64,000 nucleotides of DNA from Vibrio sp. SCSIO 43135 (GTDB lineage Bacteria > Pseudomonadota > Gammaproteobacteria > Enterobacterales > Vibrionaceae), in NCBI RefSeq assembly GCF_023716665.1, contig NZ_CP071859.1, positions 682,001 through 746,000 on the forward strand, read 5' to 3'. Position numbers and translations under genes: made by a program. This document shows, one piece after another, positions 1-8,951 of the stretch. How positions within the stretch are numbered: the first letter of the stretch is position 1; each line of letters opens with the position of its first letter. The notes under the pieces were generated by a model, which saw nothing but the letters and a program-made list of their open reading frames with translations, searched no databases and was not told the DNA's origin.

Positions 1-2
1 AT

Positions 3-1667
3 TATCAGCAAAGGCCATCGCATCAATCGAGCTTTGAGTTTATGCGCTACACCTTATCGGTGCTCAATATTAACTACCATGTAGCGCAGGGGAGTATCGA
101 TAACATCCCCCAAACCGGAGCGACTGTGATTGTTGCCAATCACCCTTTGGGCGCGATAGAAGGGGTGATTCTCGCCGACTTGGTGGGGGCGGTTCGAAAA
201 GATGTGAAAGTATTGGCGAACCAATTGTTAAAGCGTCTTCCCGAAATTGACGAGTTGTTTATCGGCATTGATGTGTTCGATGGCAAGGAAGCGAGACGCA
301 CTAATGCCAATGCGGTGAGAGAAGCGCATCGTCATTTAGCCGACGGTGGATTGTTGATTGTATTTCCTGCAGGGGAAGTGTCGACCTATCAAACCGACAG
401 TCAAACTCTCTCTGACATTGAGTGGAGTCAGTCGGTGGCGAAGTTTGTCAAGCGTAGTGAAGCGGTGACTGTACCGATATTTATTAATGGTCAAAACAGT
501 GCATTGTTTTATCAGGCCGGCCGAATTCATCCTTTGCTTCGCACGGCGATGTTAGGTCGGGAGCTACTCAATAAACGTGCTAGCGATATTGCTATTTCGG
601 TAGGCTCTGCGATTCCATACTCTGAAATCAAAGGGTTTGAACAAGACAGGGATATTGTTCATTACCTTCGCTTGAATACTTACTTAATGAGTCCATCTGA
701 GCAATTGGATACCAATGAGCTTTTAGATCATAGTAACCCTTCCTTGTTCGATACTCCGATTATATCTCCATTGCCCAAGCAGGAGTTAGCTAATGAAATC
801 AATCAGCTAGAGTCTACATGCTTATTGTTAGAGCAAGGTGACTTTAGTGTGTACTGTGCTGCAACCCATGAGATTCCGGTCACGATGAGAGAAATTGGCC
901 GCATCAGAGAAGAAAGCTTTCGTGAGGTTGGAGAGGGAAGTGGTCTAGCATGCGATGTTGATGAATACGATCTGCATTATTACCAATTGTTCGTTTGGCA
1001 TAGCCAAGAGCATGAAATCGTAGGTTCATACCGTATGGGGCTGGTGGATCAACTTATCGAAAAGCATGGCCTAGATGGGCTGTATTCGCGAAGCTTGTTT
1101 CAGTATGACCAAGCGTTTATTGATACGTTGGATCAAAGTATTGAATTGGGCCGCTCCGTTGTCGCTAAGAAGTACCAACGTAACCTCAATTCGCTACTGA
1201 TGCTTTGGAAAGGTATTGCTGCATTTGTGCAACGTCACCCGAAATACACTCATTTATTTGGCCCGGTAAGTATCAGTAACGACTACAGCCATTTGGCTCG
1301 TCAGTTGATGGCTGCGACTTTGTCGATTCATCATTACGACAAGGAAAAGGCCACCTTGGTGAAAGCCTCAACGCCATTACGCACATCTGGTAATGTCTTT
1401 TGGCAAACCAATTTATTGTCTTCACTGGCTAGTGTGGCTTTGCTGTCAAAAGTGTTAGCTCGAATGGAGCAAGGTAAAGGGTTACCTGTGTTACTACGTC
1501 AGTATCTCGGTATGAATGGTAAGTTGGTGTGTTTTAATGTCGACCCAGCATTTAACGATGCTCTAGATGGTCTAATAGTTGTGAACCTAAAATCGGTTCC
1601 GGTTAAAACTTTGGGTAAATATATGGGGCGCAAAGAAGCTCAGCAATATTTGGCATCGTTTGAGTGA
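3..1667 (+). CDS. Two-domain acyltransferase (PlsC-like plus OlsB-like GNAT), 5' end cut by window
   Basis: The reading frame is open from base 3 with no stop before the first ATG at 42, and the residues just before it fit the family, so the true start probably lies left of the window. The first half resembles lysophospholipid acyltransferases: an ANHPLG motif near residue 34 from the ATG (NHx4D-type region) and FPAGEVS near 107. The second half (about 265-450) resembles the OlsB/Acetyltransf_5 domain, with EIGRIREESFREVG, ELGRSVV and FGPVSISNDYS blocks. This architecture is that of OlsF-type bifunctional enzymes that make ornithine lipids (N-acylation by the OlsB-like part, O-acylation by the PlsC-like part); such proteins are often annotated as putative hemolysin. 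Substrate is inferred from the family only. A strong bidirectional hairpin follows the stop. Confidence 0.8.
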   Translation, partial: YQQRPSHQSSFEFMRYTLSVLNINYHVAQGSIDNIPQTGATVIVANHPLGAIEGVILADLVGAVRKDVKVLANQLLKRLPEIDELFIGIDVFDGKEARRTNANAVREAHRHLADGGLLIVFPAGEVSTYQTDSQTLSDIEWSQSVAKFVKRSEAVTVPIFINGQNSALFYQAGRIHPLLRTAMLGRELLNKRASDIAISVGSAIPYSEIKGFEQDRDIVHYLRLNTYLMSPSEQLDTNELLDHSNPSLFDTPIISPLPKQELANEINQLESTCLLLEQGDFSVYCAATHEIPVTMREIGRIREESFREVGEGSGLACDVDEYDLHYYQLFVWHSQEHEIVGSYRMGLVDQLIEKHGLDGLYSRSLFQYDQAFIDTLDQSIELGRSVVAKKYQRNLNSLLMLWKGIAAFVQRHPKYTHLFGPVSISNDYSHLARQLMAATLSIHHYDKEKATLVKASTPLRTSGNVFWQTNLLSSLASVALLSKVLARMEQGKGLPVLLRQYLGMNGKLVCFNVDPAFNDALDGLIVVNLKSVPVKTLGKYMGRKEAQQYLASFE

Positions 1668-1688
1668 TTTGGACTGACTGATGGGAAA

Positions 1689-1718
1689 AGGCCAGCGATG
1701 TTTGCGCATCTCTGGCCT
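1689..1718. terminator. Bidirectional hairpin terminator
   Basis: AGGCCAG (1689-1695) pairs with CTGGCCT (1712-1718), with extra inner pairing GATG/CATC. It has A-rich and T-rich flanks and lies between two convergent genes, so it can serve both. Confidence 0.7.
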
Positions 1719-1744
1719 ATTTAATTTTAAGGAGTGAACGGTTA

Positions 1745-2299
1745 TCAAGGCTGATCGATAAACGATAACTCAGCCCAATCTTCCACCATGATTTCGTCGT
1801 ACTTGAACTGGTTGGAGAAGTGCTCGATCAGGGCGGCGAGATGCTCTCCAGAGTCACACATAGTATTGCAAACAAGATCGGAGCTCACTTGAATAGCGGC
1901 ACCTTGCGGGGTGGCTTTTGTTGCAATCAGAATAGGTACGACGAATTTGTCGTGGCTGGCTTGGTGGTGCGCTTTTAGAGCATGAGCCAGCTGGCTTGTC
2001 GCTGCAACATCGGCGCTGGTATATGAACTGCCGCCGAGCTTCATCTCAATGACGAAGACAATCCCACGATAGAGTACAACTGCGTCGATTTGGCGCTCTA
2101 GTGATGGGCAAGGGAAATGCAACAACACATTGCCAGCTAAGTGTGGCAGTTCCGTTAACCAGCGTTGTAAGTGCTCAACTTTTTCGCTTCCCTCCTCTTG
2201 GATACCAAATGGTTGTAGAATCTCTGCCGTCGGCTGTTGGCAAAATTGTAGGAGCGGCATGTATGGAGCGGTGTGGGTGGTCATAAGTAAGCTATTCAC
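1745..2299 (-). CDS. Small PD-(D/E)XK nuclease-like protein related to the N-terminal part of DUF2075 helicases
   Basis: 184 residues, convergent with the acyltransferase. The central block RQIDAVVLYRGIVFVIEMK gives a D-x(n)-E-x-K pattern like PD-(D/E)XK nucleases. Together with SHDKFVVPILIATKA it matches my memory of the N-terminal region of DUF2075 DNA/RNA helicase-like proteins (IDVVLL...VFVLEFKVGE...SHD...PILVAT). The helicase part is absent: the frame stops after FIDQP and the next gene is 78 bases away. It could be a genuine stand-alone nuclease domain or the remains of a larger gene. An alternative start is MTTHTAPY at residue 6. Function unknown; the family link is by motif reading only. 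Confidence 0.6.
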   Translation of the reverse strand: MNSLLMTTHTAPYMPLLQFCQQPTAEILQPFGIQEEGSEKVEHLQRWLTELPHLAGNVLLHFPCPSLERQIDAVVLYRGIVFVIEMKLGGSSYTSADVAATSQLAHALKAHHQASHDKFVVPILIATKATPQGAAIQVSSDLVCNTMCDSGEHLAALIEHFSNQFKYDEIMVEDWAELSFIDQP

Positions 2300-2378
2300 T
2301 GGAAGTTAATCTTTGAAAGTGAGCGGTGTAGAACCGAATGCACAGCAAACTATCTCAAAGGTTTTTTGTTCGCAATGA

Positions 2379-3656
2379 TCAAGCGCTTAACTTGCCGACT
2401 CGAACCTGCAAAATTCGATTATGGGTTACTGCAAGCACTTCAAATCGCCAGCCATTATAGTTGATGACGTCGCCTTGCCTTGGCACTTTGCCGACTTTCC
2501 AAGTTAGAAAACCATTGAGTGTCTGGAAGCCTTCAATGGCTTCTCCTTCCAATACCTCTTGATGCAGACGATGCTTTAGCTCATGGACAGGAATCAATGC
2601 ATCCATAATCCAATTCCCATCGAGGTCCTTTTTCGCCCAGCTATATTGAGGAGCACAGCCAAGCTCACCGGCAATAGATTTCAACACATCGTGATAAGTG
2701 ACCAGCCCTTGCACATCTCCATATTCGTCGACAATGAAGGCCATCTCCGAATTAGAAATTTGCATTTCATTTAGTAAGGTTAATCCTTTTATGGATTCGA
2801 GCATGTACCTCGGGCGATTACTGTACTCTGCGATGGTACGCACTGAAAGGTAGGGATGTTGGTCTAGCAGCACTTTTGACGAAATGGTACCTATCAAATT
2901 ATCCAATCCGCCTCGGCACACAGGCCACACAGAATGTTGGGTGTGACAAAGTCGTTTTAGTGTCTTTTCGATGGGATGGGTGAGATCCAAATAGTCGATG
3001 TCGCTGCGCGGGGTCATGAGTGAGCTGGCCATGCGATCATTCAAGTGCAGCAGATTACGGATCATAGTCTGTTCTTGAGGTTCAATAGCGCCGGAAGCGG
3101 ACCCTTCCGTCACGACCGCAACAATGTCTTCTTCCGTGATGATATCGCTATCTTGGTTCTGCTGGCGTAACAGGTTGAGTAAGGTATCGGTAGAAGCGCT
3201 GAGTAGCCAAACAAACGGCGCGAATATTTTAGCTAAAAGATGAATAGGGTAAGCCACAACGACAGCGATTCGTTCTGTGTTGTTTTGCGCACATCGCTTC
3301 GGAACCAATTCACCAACCACAATAGCAAAGTAGGTGATACTAATCACAACCAATACCGTCGCCATTGGCTGAGCGATTTCAAGTGGGAGTCCGTGAGTAG
3401 ATAAATACTGAGCAAGCGGCTGCGAAAAATTGGCTTCGCCGACAATACCACTCAATATGCCAATGGCTGTGATGCCAATCTGAATGGTTGAAAGAAATTG
3501 AGTCGGGGACTGTTTCAGCCTTAATGCAGTCCGAGCTAGCGAGCTGTGTTCCGCTTGTTTCTTTAACCGACTGGACTTAGCGGCAACTAAGGCAATTTCA
3601 GACATGGCCAACACACCATTTAAGCTGATGAGCCCCACTAGCAATACAATGTCCAT
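2379..3656 (-). CDS. CorC/HlyC-type CNNM (DUF21) membrane protein with CBS pair
   Basis: 425 residues from the ATG at 3656, which has GGAG six bases upstream; a GTG four codons earlier is possible but less likely because it overlaps that Shine-Dalgarno. Order of domains: DUF21/CNNM transmembrane region (about 1-190, opening MDIVLLVGLISLNGVLAMSE), a pair of CBS domains (about 205-330, with MTPRSDIDYLDL), and a C-terminal CorC_HlyC domain (about 345-425, ending near RILQVRVGKLS). The family is annotated as hemolysin-like or as magnesium/cobalt efflux proteins; the real transported ion is unknown here. Single gene, no visible operon partner. Confidence 0.9.
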   Translation of the reverse strand: MDIVLLVGLISLNGVLAMSEIALVAAKSSRLKKQAEHSSLARTALRLKQSPTQFLSTIQIGITAIGILSGIVGEANFSQPLAQYLSTHGLPLEIAQPMATVLVVISITYFAIVVGELVPKRCAQNNTERIAVVVAYPIHLLAKIFAPFVWLLSASTDTLLNLLRQQNQDSDIITEEDIVAVVTEGSASGAIEPQEQTMIRNLLHLNDRMASSLMTPRSDIDYLDLTHPIEKTLKRLCHTQHSVWPVCRGGLDNLIGTISSKVLLDQHPYLSVRTIAEYSNRPRYMLESIKGLTLLNEMQISNSEMAFIVDEYGDVQGLVTYHDVLKSIAGELGCAPQYSWAKKDLDGNWIMDALIPVHELKHRLHQEVLEGEAIEGFQTLNGFLTWKVGKVPRQGDVINYNGWRFEVLAVTHNRILQVRVGKLSA

Positions 3657-3804
3657 TGCGTACTCCACTCAAGTAATTGATTTATTGTCACTGTTTCAGC
3701 TTACTGGCTGGCTAGGTGGAAAAAAGTGAACCGCTAGTAAGTTTGAATAAAGGAAGGATGAATTGTTTTAGTGGTGACGATAAAAGCGGTTGCTGTGTGA
3801 GTAC

Positions 3805-3822
3805 TTTATTGGGCCCAATAAA
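3805..3822. promoter_or_regulatory. 18-bp perfect palindrome upstream of the PLP enzyme
   Basis: TTTATTGGG followed directly by its reverse complement CCCAATAAA. It sits about 125 bp before the start at 3946. A second inverted repeat, TTCCA-TAT-TGGAA, lies at 3886-3898. Either could be an operator; no regulator is identified. Confidence 0.35.
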
Positions 3823-3945
3823 TATTTTTCTTTGGTGTTCGTCTTTTTCAGAATCTCACCGTCTTAGCTAGTAGAAGATTGATTATTCCATATTGGAAAA
3901 TCGATACCTTCATCTTGAACTTCAAAGAAAATACACGAGGCCTTT

Positions 3946-5175
3946 ATGTTCCAAGCATTGCCAATGATCGAAGACTCCAGCAACAAATTTATTAAACACG
4001 ATAGCCAAATGCTCAACCAGATTTACGGTACGGATGATGTGACTCCATATTGGGTAGCGGACATGAGTTTTCCTATTGCTAATCCAATAACCAAAGAGCT
4101 ATCGCGACTTGTTGAGCGAGAGATGTATTCCTACGAATTTGATTCGCAAAGTGTGTTTTCGGCGATTGCGCAATGGAACCAGTCACGACATGGCCTATCC
4201 ATGGACACCGACAACTTTGTGCAAGTGCCTGGAGTGCTCAGTGCTATTGCGCTGCTGATCCGAGAGTTTTCTGCGGAAGGTGAAGGCGTGCTGATCCAAA
4301 CGCCAGTTTATCACCAGTTTCGTCGATTGATTGAATCAGCGGGGAGAAAGGTGGTTAACAACTCACTTAAGCTACAAGATGGCCGCTATGAGATGGATTT
4401 CGATGATTTTGAGTCCAAGTTGAAAAATGATGCAGTCAAAATAGTGTTGCTGTGTAACCCGCATAACCCAGTTGGGCGGGTTTGGACTCAGCAAGAGCTG
4501 AGAATCATGACGAAGATCGCTAAGCAATACAATGTGCTGGTGATCAGTGATGAAATTCATGCTGACATTGTTTTTAACGGGCATACCTTCAATAGTATTT
4601 TGCAGCAGGATTACCACAACACCATTTCGATTATTGGTTCGCCAGCAAAAAACTTTGGTCTTAACAGCATCTCCAATGGTTATATCTATACTGATAACCC
4701 TTCGTTACTTAAGCCAATCAAAACCGTTGTGAGCTCGATGGCGTTAGACCATGGCAATGCATTTACCACCTTTGCGACTATTGCTGCCTATAAGAAAGGC
4801 CTACCTTGGTTTAACGGATTTTTGGCTTACCTGCAGCAAAGTGTTGATTGGATTGAGCAGTTTGTTGCATTAGAAATTCCACAACTGAAGATGTTCAAAC
4901 CAGAGGGGACAGGGCAAATTTGGTTTGACTTCTCCACGCTTAAGCTGAGTAGTGAACAGCTTAAGGCGCTATTGGTTGAGCATGCAAAAATGGGGCTGAC
5001 ACCTGGCACATGGTTTGGGGAAAACGATAGTAATTTTTATCGCATGAATATTGCGGTACCTCTAGAAGAGCTACAAGAATCGTTTGCTCGGCTGAAAAAA
5101 GCAGTGGAGCGGTGCGATGAAATAGCGACACAGTGCAGCGGCAACGAATCAGCGTCTTCTGGTTGCTGTTGTTAA
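3946..5175 (+). CDS. MalY/PatB-type PLP C-S lyase / aminotransferase
   Basis: 409 residues, fold-type I PLP enzyme. PYWVADMSFP near residue 34 is the typical MalY/PatB opening, NPHNPVGRVW is at 171-180, the SDEIHADIVF block at 201-210 holds the PLP-pyridine Asp202, and SPAKNFGLNS carries the Schiff-base Lys235. The family performs beta-C-S lysis of cystathionine or cysteine conjugates; MalY also acts as a regulator in E. coli. The last residues are unusual: a Cys in ATQCSGN and a terminal SSGCCC, which normal MalY proteins lack as far as I recall. Transcribed alone, with a terminator after it. The substrate cannot be told from sequence. Confidence 0.85.
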   Translation: MFQALPMIEDSSNKFIKHDSQMLNQIYGTDDVTPYWVADMSFPIANPITKELSRLVEREMYSYEFDSQSVFSAIAQWNQSRHGLSMDTDNFVQVPGVLSAIALLIREFSAEGEGVLIQTPVYHQFRRLIESAGRKVVNNSLKLQDGRYEMDFDDFESKLKNDAVKIVLLCNPHNPVGRVWTQQELRIMTKIAKQYNVLVISDEIHADIVFNGHTFNSILQQDYHNTISIIGSPAKNFGLNSISNGYIYTDNPSLLKPIKTVVSSMALDHGNAFTTFATIAAYKKGLPWFNGFLAYLQQSVDWIEQFVALEIPQLKMFKPEGTGQIWFDFSTLKLSSEQLKALLVEHAKMGLTPGTWFGENDSNFYRMNIAVPLEELQESFARLKKAVERCDEIATQCSGNESASSGCCC

Positions 5176-5194
5176 ACCAAGAGTGAGGTTTTGT

Positions 5195-5216
5195 AGGGCA
5201 GTATGAGCTGCCCTTT
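5195..5216 (+). terminator. Terminator after the PLP enzyme
   Basis: AGGGCAG (5195-5201) pairs with CTGCCCT (5208-5214) around a 6-base loop, followed by TTTGTT. Confidence 0.55.
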
Positions 5217-5596
5217 GTTCAGTTGCGTCGGTCGAAATAGCGAGATAATTCGCATTGTAATAAAAAGTTCACAAAACTCCATCGTACAAGTGGTGTTGGC
5301 ATACTAGTTCAATCAATTGCGTACATGACTATCAGACGCTTATCTAGGATCTTAGAGAGAATATTGAGACGGGGAGCTTTCAGCCGATAAGAACAGCCGT
5401 TTTACGAAAACTTTACCAGTAAAGTTACTGAGCCACTAACTGATTGATCAAATTGAGTATAGTTTTTCCTCATGAACACTCTTAATCATATGGGGTGTAG
5501 TTTGCTGAAAATACTGCACTCAGAGCGGGTTTTACAGGTGATGTTTTATTAACCAAACTGTCAGTAGCGCTTCGTTGTTCGTATTGGAGATATGCT
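5217..5596. other. Intergenic region before the subtilase, with an 8-2-8 inverted repeat
   Basis: About 380 bases without a credible gene. It holds AACTTTAC-CA-GTAAAGTT at 5409-5426, about 170 bp before the protease start, which could be an operator. GGAG at 5586-5589 is the Shine-Dalgarno for the ATG at 5597. I found no further structure. Confidence 0.4.
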
Positions 5597-7933
5597 ATGT
5601 GCCCAGTTACATTCTTTAAGCAACCCATAACTCGCTGGCTGAGTCTGTTACTCATACCATTCGCTTTCAGTGCCTTTGCTGCGATTAATCAGCAAGAAGT
5701 TGTTCGGCCTGCAACCGTGATATATAAACTTGATGTGAATGCATCGCCGAGTGATTTAAAAGGGCTAAACGGACTGTTAAAAGGACAGGGCTTAGTTTCT
5801 GAGCGCACGCTACAGGGTAGTCAAATTACCATCGCCACTTTTGACCATCACGGACGAGAAAAAGCAATAGCCAAAATTCTCAGCCGCAGTGGTTATGTTG
5901 CTTTTGCTGAAGCGGACTATGCAATGGAGCCAACGCTACAACCTAATGACCCCAGTTTCGGTAACCAATGGCATCACAACAATGTGAACAGTCAGCAAGC
6001 TTGGGATACGACGACAGGGAGCTCTTCTGTCTTGGTCGCGGTGTGTGATACAGGCTTTGATGTCAATCACCCAGATCTTGGTCCGAACCTACGTACCGAC
6101 TTAGCCTATAACGCGCAGGATGGATCCAACTATATCTATGATGCCAACGGACATGGTACTGGGAGTGCAGGGACGTTAGGCGCGGTTGGTAATAATGGAA
6201 CGGGCGTTGCCGGTGCCAATTGGGATGTTGATATTATCCCTGTGCGCATCGCAATCAGTGACAATAACAGTTCAGCCTACATATCAACCATGGCCACTTG
6301 TATTGAATACGCAGCAGACAATGGCGCTCGTGTTGTGAATTTGAGCTACGGGGGGATTCAATACGAAACTATCAATGCTGCCGCTCAATATCTACGCGAT
6401 CGTAACGGTTTATTGTTTATGTCGGCCGGTAATAGTGGGCAAGAGCACGCGAGTTACCCAGATTTCACCAGCTTTATTGGTGTAGGGGCAACCGATCGTA
6501 ATGATAATCGAGCCAGTTTTTCGAGCTGGGGGACATACGTTGATATTACCGCGCCAGGTGTAGAGATCCTGACGACTTACCCAGATAATCGTTACGTTTA
6601 TTACAGCGGTACCTCTTTTTCATCGCCACTGACTGCTGGTATTGCTGCGTTGATGGTCGCAGCGAATCCCAATTTAACGCCTAGCGATATTGAAAATGGT
6701 TTGTTTACTACTGCGGTTGATATTGGTGCTAGTGGAGACGACAACGTATTTGGCCATGGTTTAGCGGATGCCGCAGCGGCGGTTGCGTATGCCGTGAACG
6801 CTGGTGGTATGACACCGCCAAGTGCAGACATTGTAGTGAGTGCCAATTCGGTGCCATTTGGTACTCCGGTCGACTTTGATGGCAGCGGCTCTGTCGATAC
6901 CGATGGCGGCAGCATCGTCTCTTATGATTGGGATCTCGGCGATGGCACGACGTCCAATCAAATCTCTATTGATGACTATGTTTATGGGCAAGCTGGTAGC
7001 TTTGAAGTCACTCTCACAGTGACTGATAACGATGGTCTTTCTGACAGCGCGTCCACTACCGTCCAAGTGACGACAGATATACCTAATGCAGTTATTGAAG
7101 TAGAGAACCCAGCAAGCAGTTATGGCGTCGGTGAAATGGTTTACTTCAATGGATTAGGCTCTAGTGACTCAGATGGTATTGCATCTTATGAGTGGGGTTT
7201 CGGTGATGGCTCTAGCAGTGCCGGAGTGAGCGCTTCCCATGCTTACTCTTCAGTAGGAGACTTTACTGTTGTACTTACAGTAACCGATAACGCCGGTGCT
7301 ATGAACAGCAGCAATGTTCAAATTTCGGTCGTTGATCAATATGCATTGAATGCTCCAGTAGGGTTAAGTGCCTCGGTTGATGGGCTGAATGTCAGTTTAT
7401 CTTGGCAAGATAATAATGCTAACGAGACACAGTATATGGTTGAGCGTGGTGTGAAATTCCGTGGCAGAGTGAACTTTGAGGTTATCGCCACACTACCTGC
7501 GAATTCAACATCATTCGAAGATTCTGTTCCTGACACAGGGGAATATCGCTATCGTGTGACTGCTAAAAATGCAGTGAATGAAGCGACTTCTGCTACTTTG
7601 AGAGTCAGTGTGACCACGGATTCTGGGGATCCAGATCCTGAACCTGGTTCATTAGCCGCACCAAGTAATTTAACCGCATCGAAAAGTGGTAATACAGTGA
7701 CTCTAACTTGGTCGGATAACTCAGATAGTGAGAGTGGCTTTTACATTGAGCGTGGATTGAAGCGTAAAGGCAAAATCCAGTTTGCCTCTATTGGACAAGT
7801 TGGTATGAACGAAACAACGTTTGTGGACGATATGAGCGGCTTATCGAATGGTAACTATGGCTATCGTGTTCGTGCCTTTAATGACACTGAAACTTCGGGC
7901 TATAGCAATACGGTCGAGGTGCGTAAAAAGTAA
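5597..7933 (+). CDS. Secreted S8 (subtilisin-like) protease with two PKD and two Fn3 domains
   Basis: 778 residues. A signal peptide (RWLSLLLIPFAFSAFAA, cleavage near 29) is followed by an inhibitor-type propeptide (about 35-112). The catalytic domain (about 120-395) has Asp151 in VAVCDTGFD, His186 in NGHGTGSAG, oxyanion Asn279 in SAGNSGQ and Ser340 in SGTSFSSP. Then come two PKD domains (about 405-492 and 497-580, with YDWDLGDG and YEWGFGDG) and two fibronectin-III-like domains (about 586-674 and 687-776) that share an unusual VERGxKxRGxxxF segment and look like a tandem duplication. It probably acts outside the cell on proteins or polymers, with the tail domains binding substrate. No sorting motif such as LPXTG or a PEP-CTERM is visible at the C terminus. 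Monocistronic with its own terminator. Confidence 0.92.
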   Translation: MCPVTFFKQPITRWLSLLLIPFAFSAFAAINQQEVVRPATVIYKLDVNASPSDLKGLNGLLKGQGLVSERTLQGSQITIATFDHHGREKAIAKILSRSGYVAFAEADYAMEPTLQPNDPSFGNQWHHNNVNSQQAWDTTTGSSSVLVAVCDTGFDVNHPDLGPNLRTDLAYNAQDGSNYIYDANGHGTGSAGTLGAVGNNGTGVAGANWDVDIIPVRIAISDNNSSAYISTMATCIEYAADNGARVVNLSYGGIQYETINAAAQYLRDRNGLLFMSAGNSGQEHASYPDFTSFIGVGATDRNDNRASFSSWGTYVDITAPGVEILTTYPDNRYVYYSGTSFSSPLTAGIAALMVAANPNLTPSDIENGLFTTAVDIGASGDDNVFGHGLADAAAAVAYAVNAGGMTPPSADIVVSANSVPFGTPVDFDGSGSVDTDGGSIVSYDWDLGDGTTSNQISIDDYVYGQAGSFEVTLTVTDNDGLSDSASTTVQVTTDIPNAVIEVENPASSYGVGEMVYFNGLGSSDSDGIASYEWGFGDGSSSAGVSASHAYSSVGDFTVVLTVTDNAGAMNSSNVQISVVDQYALNAPVGLSASVDGLNVSLSWQDNNANETQYMVERGVKFRGRVNFEVIATLPANSTSFEDSVPDTGEYRYRVTAKNAVNEATSATLRVSVTTDSGDPDPEPGSLAAPSNLTASKSGNTVTLTWSDNSDSESGFYIERGLKRKGKIQFASIGQVGMNETTFVDDMSGLSNGNYGYRVRAFNDTETSGYSNTVEVRKK

Positions 7934-7944
7934 TGAAATATAAC

Positions 7945-7975
7945 AATGGGGTAGCGCAAGGCTACCCCATTCTTT
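7945..7975. terminator. Terminator between the subtilase and plsC
   Basis: An 11-bp perfect stem, AATGGGGTAGC (7945-7955) with GCTACCCCATT (7961-7971), loop GCAAG, followed by CTTT. It can also stop the convergent plsC transcript. Confidence 0.75.
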
Positions 7976-8037
7976 ACTGTCGATTATCGTACAGTGATGC
8001 CATGTTTTCACTTTACTACGGTGTAAAGCTCGTGGCT

Positions 8038-8796
8038 TCAAGATCTTTGTACTTTGCGCTCTTGCCTTTTTGCTAGTTCTAACTCGGCCACCTCTTTGTC
8101 CAGTTGGGCAATTTTTTCTGCCATTAATGCATGGCAATGATCGGCAAGTTCACGTGCTTGGTTTAAGTTATAGCCAGAGACGTCAATAGGTTCGAGCATT
8201 TCTGTAATCACAATGCCATTGTCTTTGCGGCTTAAGTTGATCTTGTTGTGAGTTGTGCTCACGCACATTGGAGTAATAGGTACTCCTGCTGCAATGGCCA
8301 TGCGAAAAGCGCCAGTTTTAAAGGGCAATAATCCTCTTCCTTTGCTACGAGTTCCTTCTGGGTAAGCCCAAATAGAAAGGTTACGCTGGTGAATGGCTTC
8401 AACCACTTGCTGGAGCGTATCGCGGGCTTTGGACTTGTCCTGTCTGTCGATAAGAATATTGCCCGTTATCCAGTAGAGTTGGCCAAAAAACGGCACCCAC
8501 AAGAGCTCTTTTTTACCTAAAGATACCGTTCTTGGACGCAGCATTCCTGGTGACGTGACAAAGTCATACACGCTTTGGTGATTGGAAATGTAAACACTGT
8601 TTGCAGGAGTTGGTGCTTTGTCTAACCCCCGCTGAATAAGCTCAACGCCAATTAACTTGTGCAGCTGATTAAACCAACGGCAGAAAAAATAGACGTGTTT
8701 TGGATCTCTGGGGCTAAATAAGCAATATACCAGTGCAAACAGAGTGATGACGACCATGAACACAGCTGCGAGTAGCAACCTTATAACTTTAAGCAC
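8038..8796 (-). CDS. plsC: 1-acyl-sn-glycerol-3-phosphate acyltransferase (PlsC)
   Basis: 252 residues from the GTG at 8796, which has GGAG six bases upstream and gives MLKVIRLLLAAVF, lining up with the E. coli PlsC N terminus; the ATG 18 codons earlier lacks that support. One N-terminal membrane segment is followed by YCLFSPRDPKH, the acyltransferase motif NHQSVYD (His73, Asp78), WVPFFGQLYWITGNILIDR, and YPEGTRSKG (Glu147). The enzyme makes phosphatidic acid from lysophosphatidic acid and acyl-ACP or acyl-CoA at the inner membrane. It is the second phospholipid acyltransferase-like gene within 9 kb, but the two are not adjacent. Confidence 0.93.
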   Translation of the reverse strand: MLKVIRLLLAAVFMVVITLFALVYCLFSPRDPKHVYFFCRWFNQLHKLIGVELIQRGLDKAPTPANSVYISNHQSVYDFVTSPGMLRPRTVSLGKKELLWVPFFGQLYWITGNILIDRQDKSKARDTLQQVVEAIHQRNLSIWAYPEGTRSKGRGLLPFKTGAFRMAIAAGVPITPMCVSTTHNKINLSRKDNGIVITEMLEPIDVSGYNLNQARELADHCHALMAEKIAQLDKEVAELELAKRQERKVQRS

Positions 8797-8951
8797 AATG
8801 TTCTCCTTTCCAACAGCATCAAGGCTTAGGGATATTCTCTGTAGATTCATAGTATTAGAGTTTTAGTTCTATTTAACTAAATTGCAACAAGAATTGGGAG
8901 GGAGGTAATATTCAGCTCGAGATTACGTTGAATGAAGTAGGTGAGATAAGA

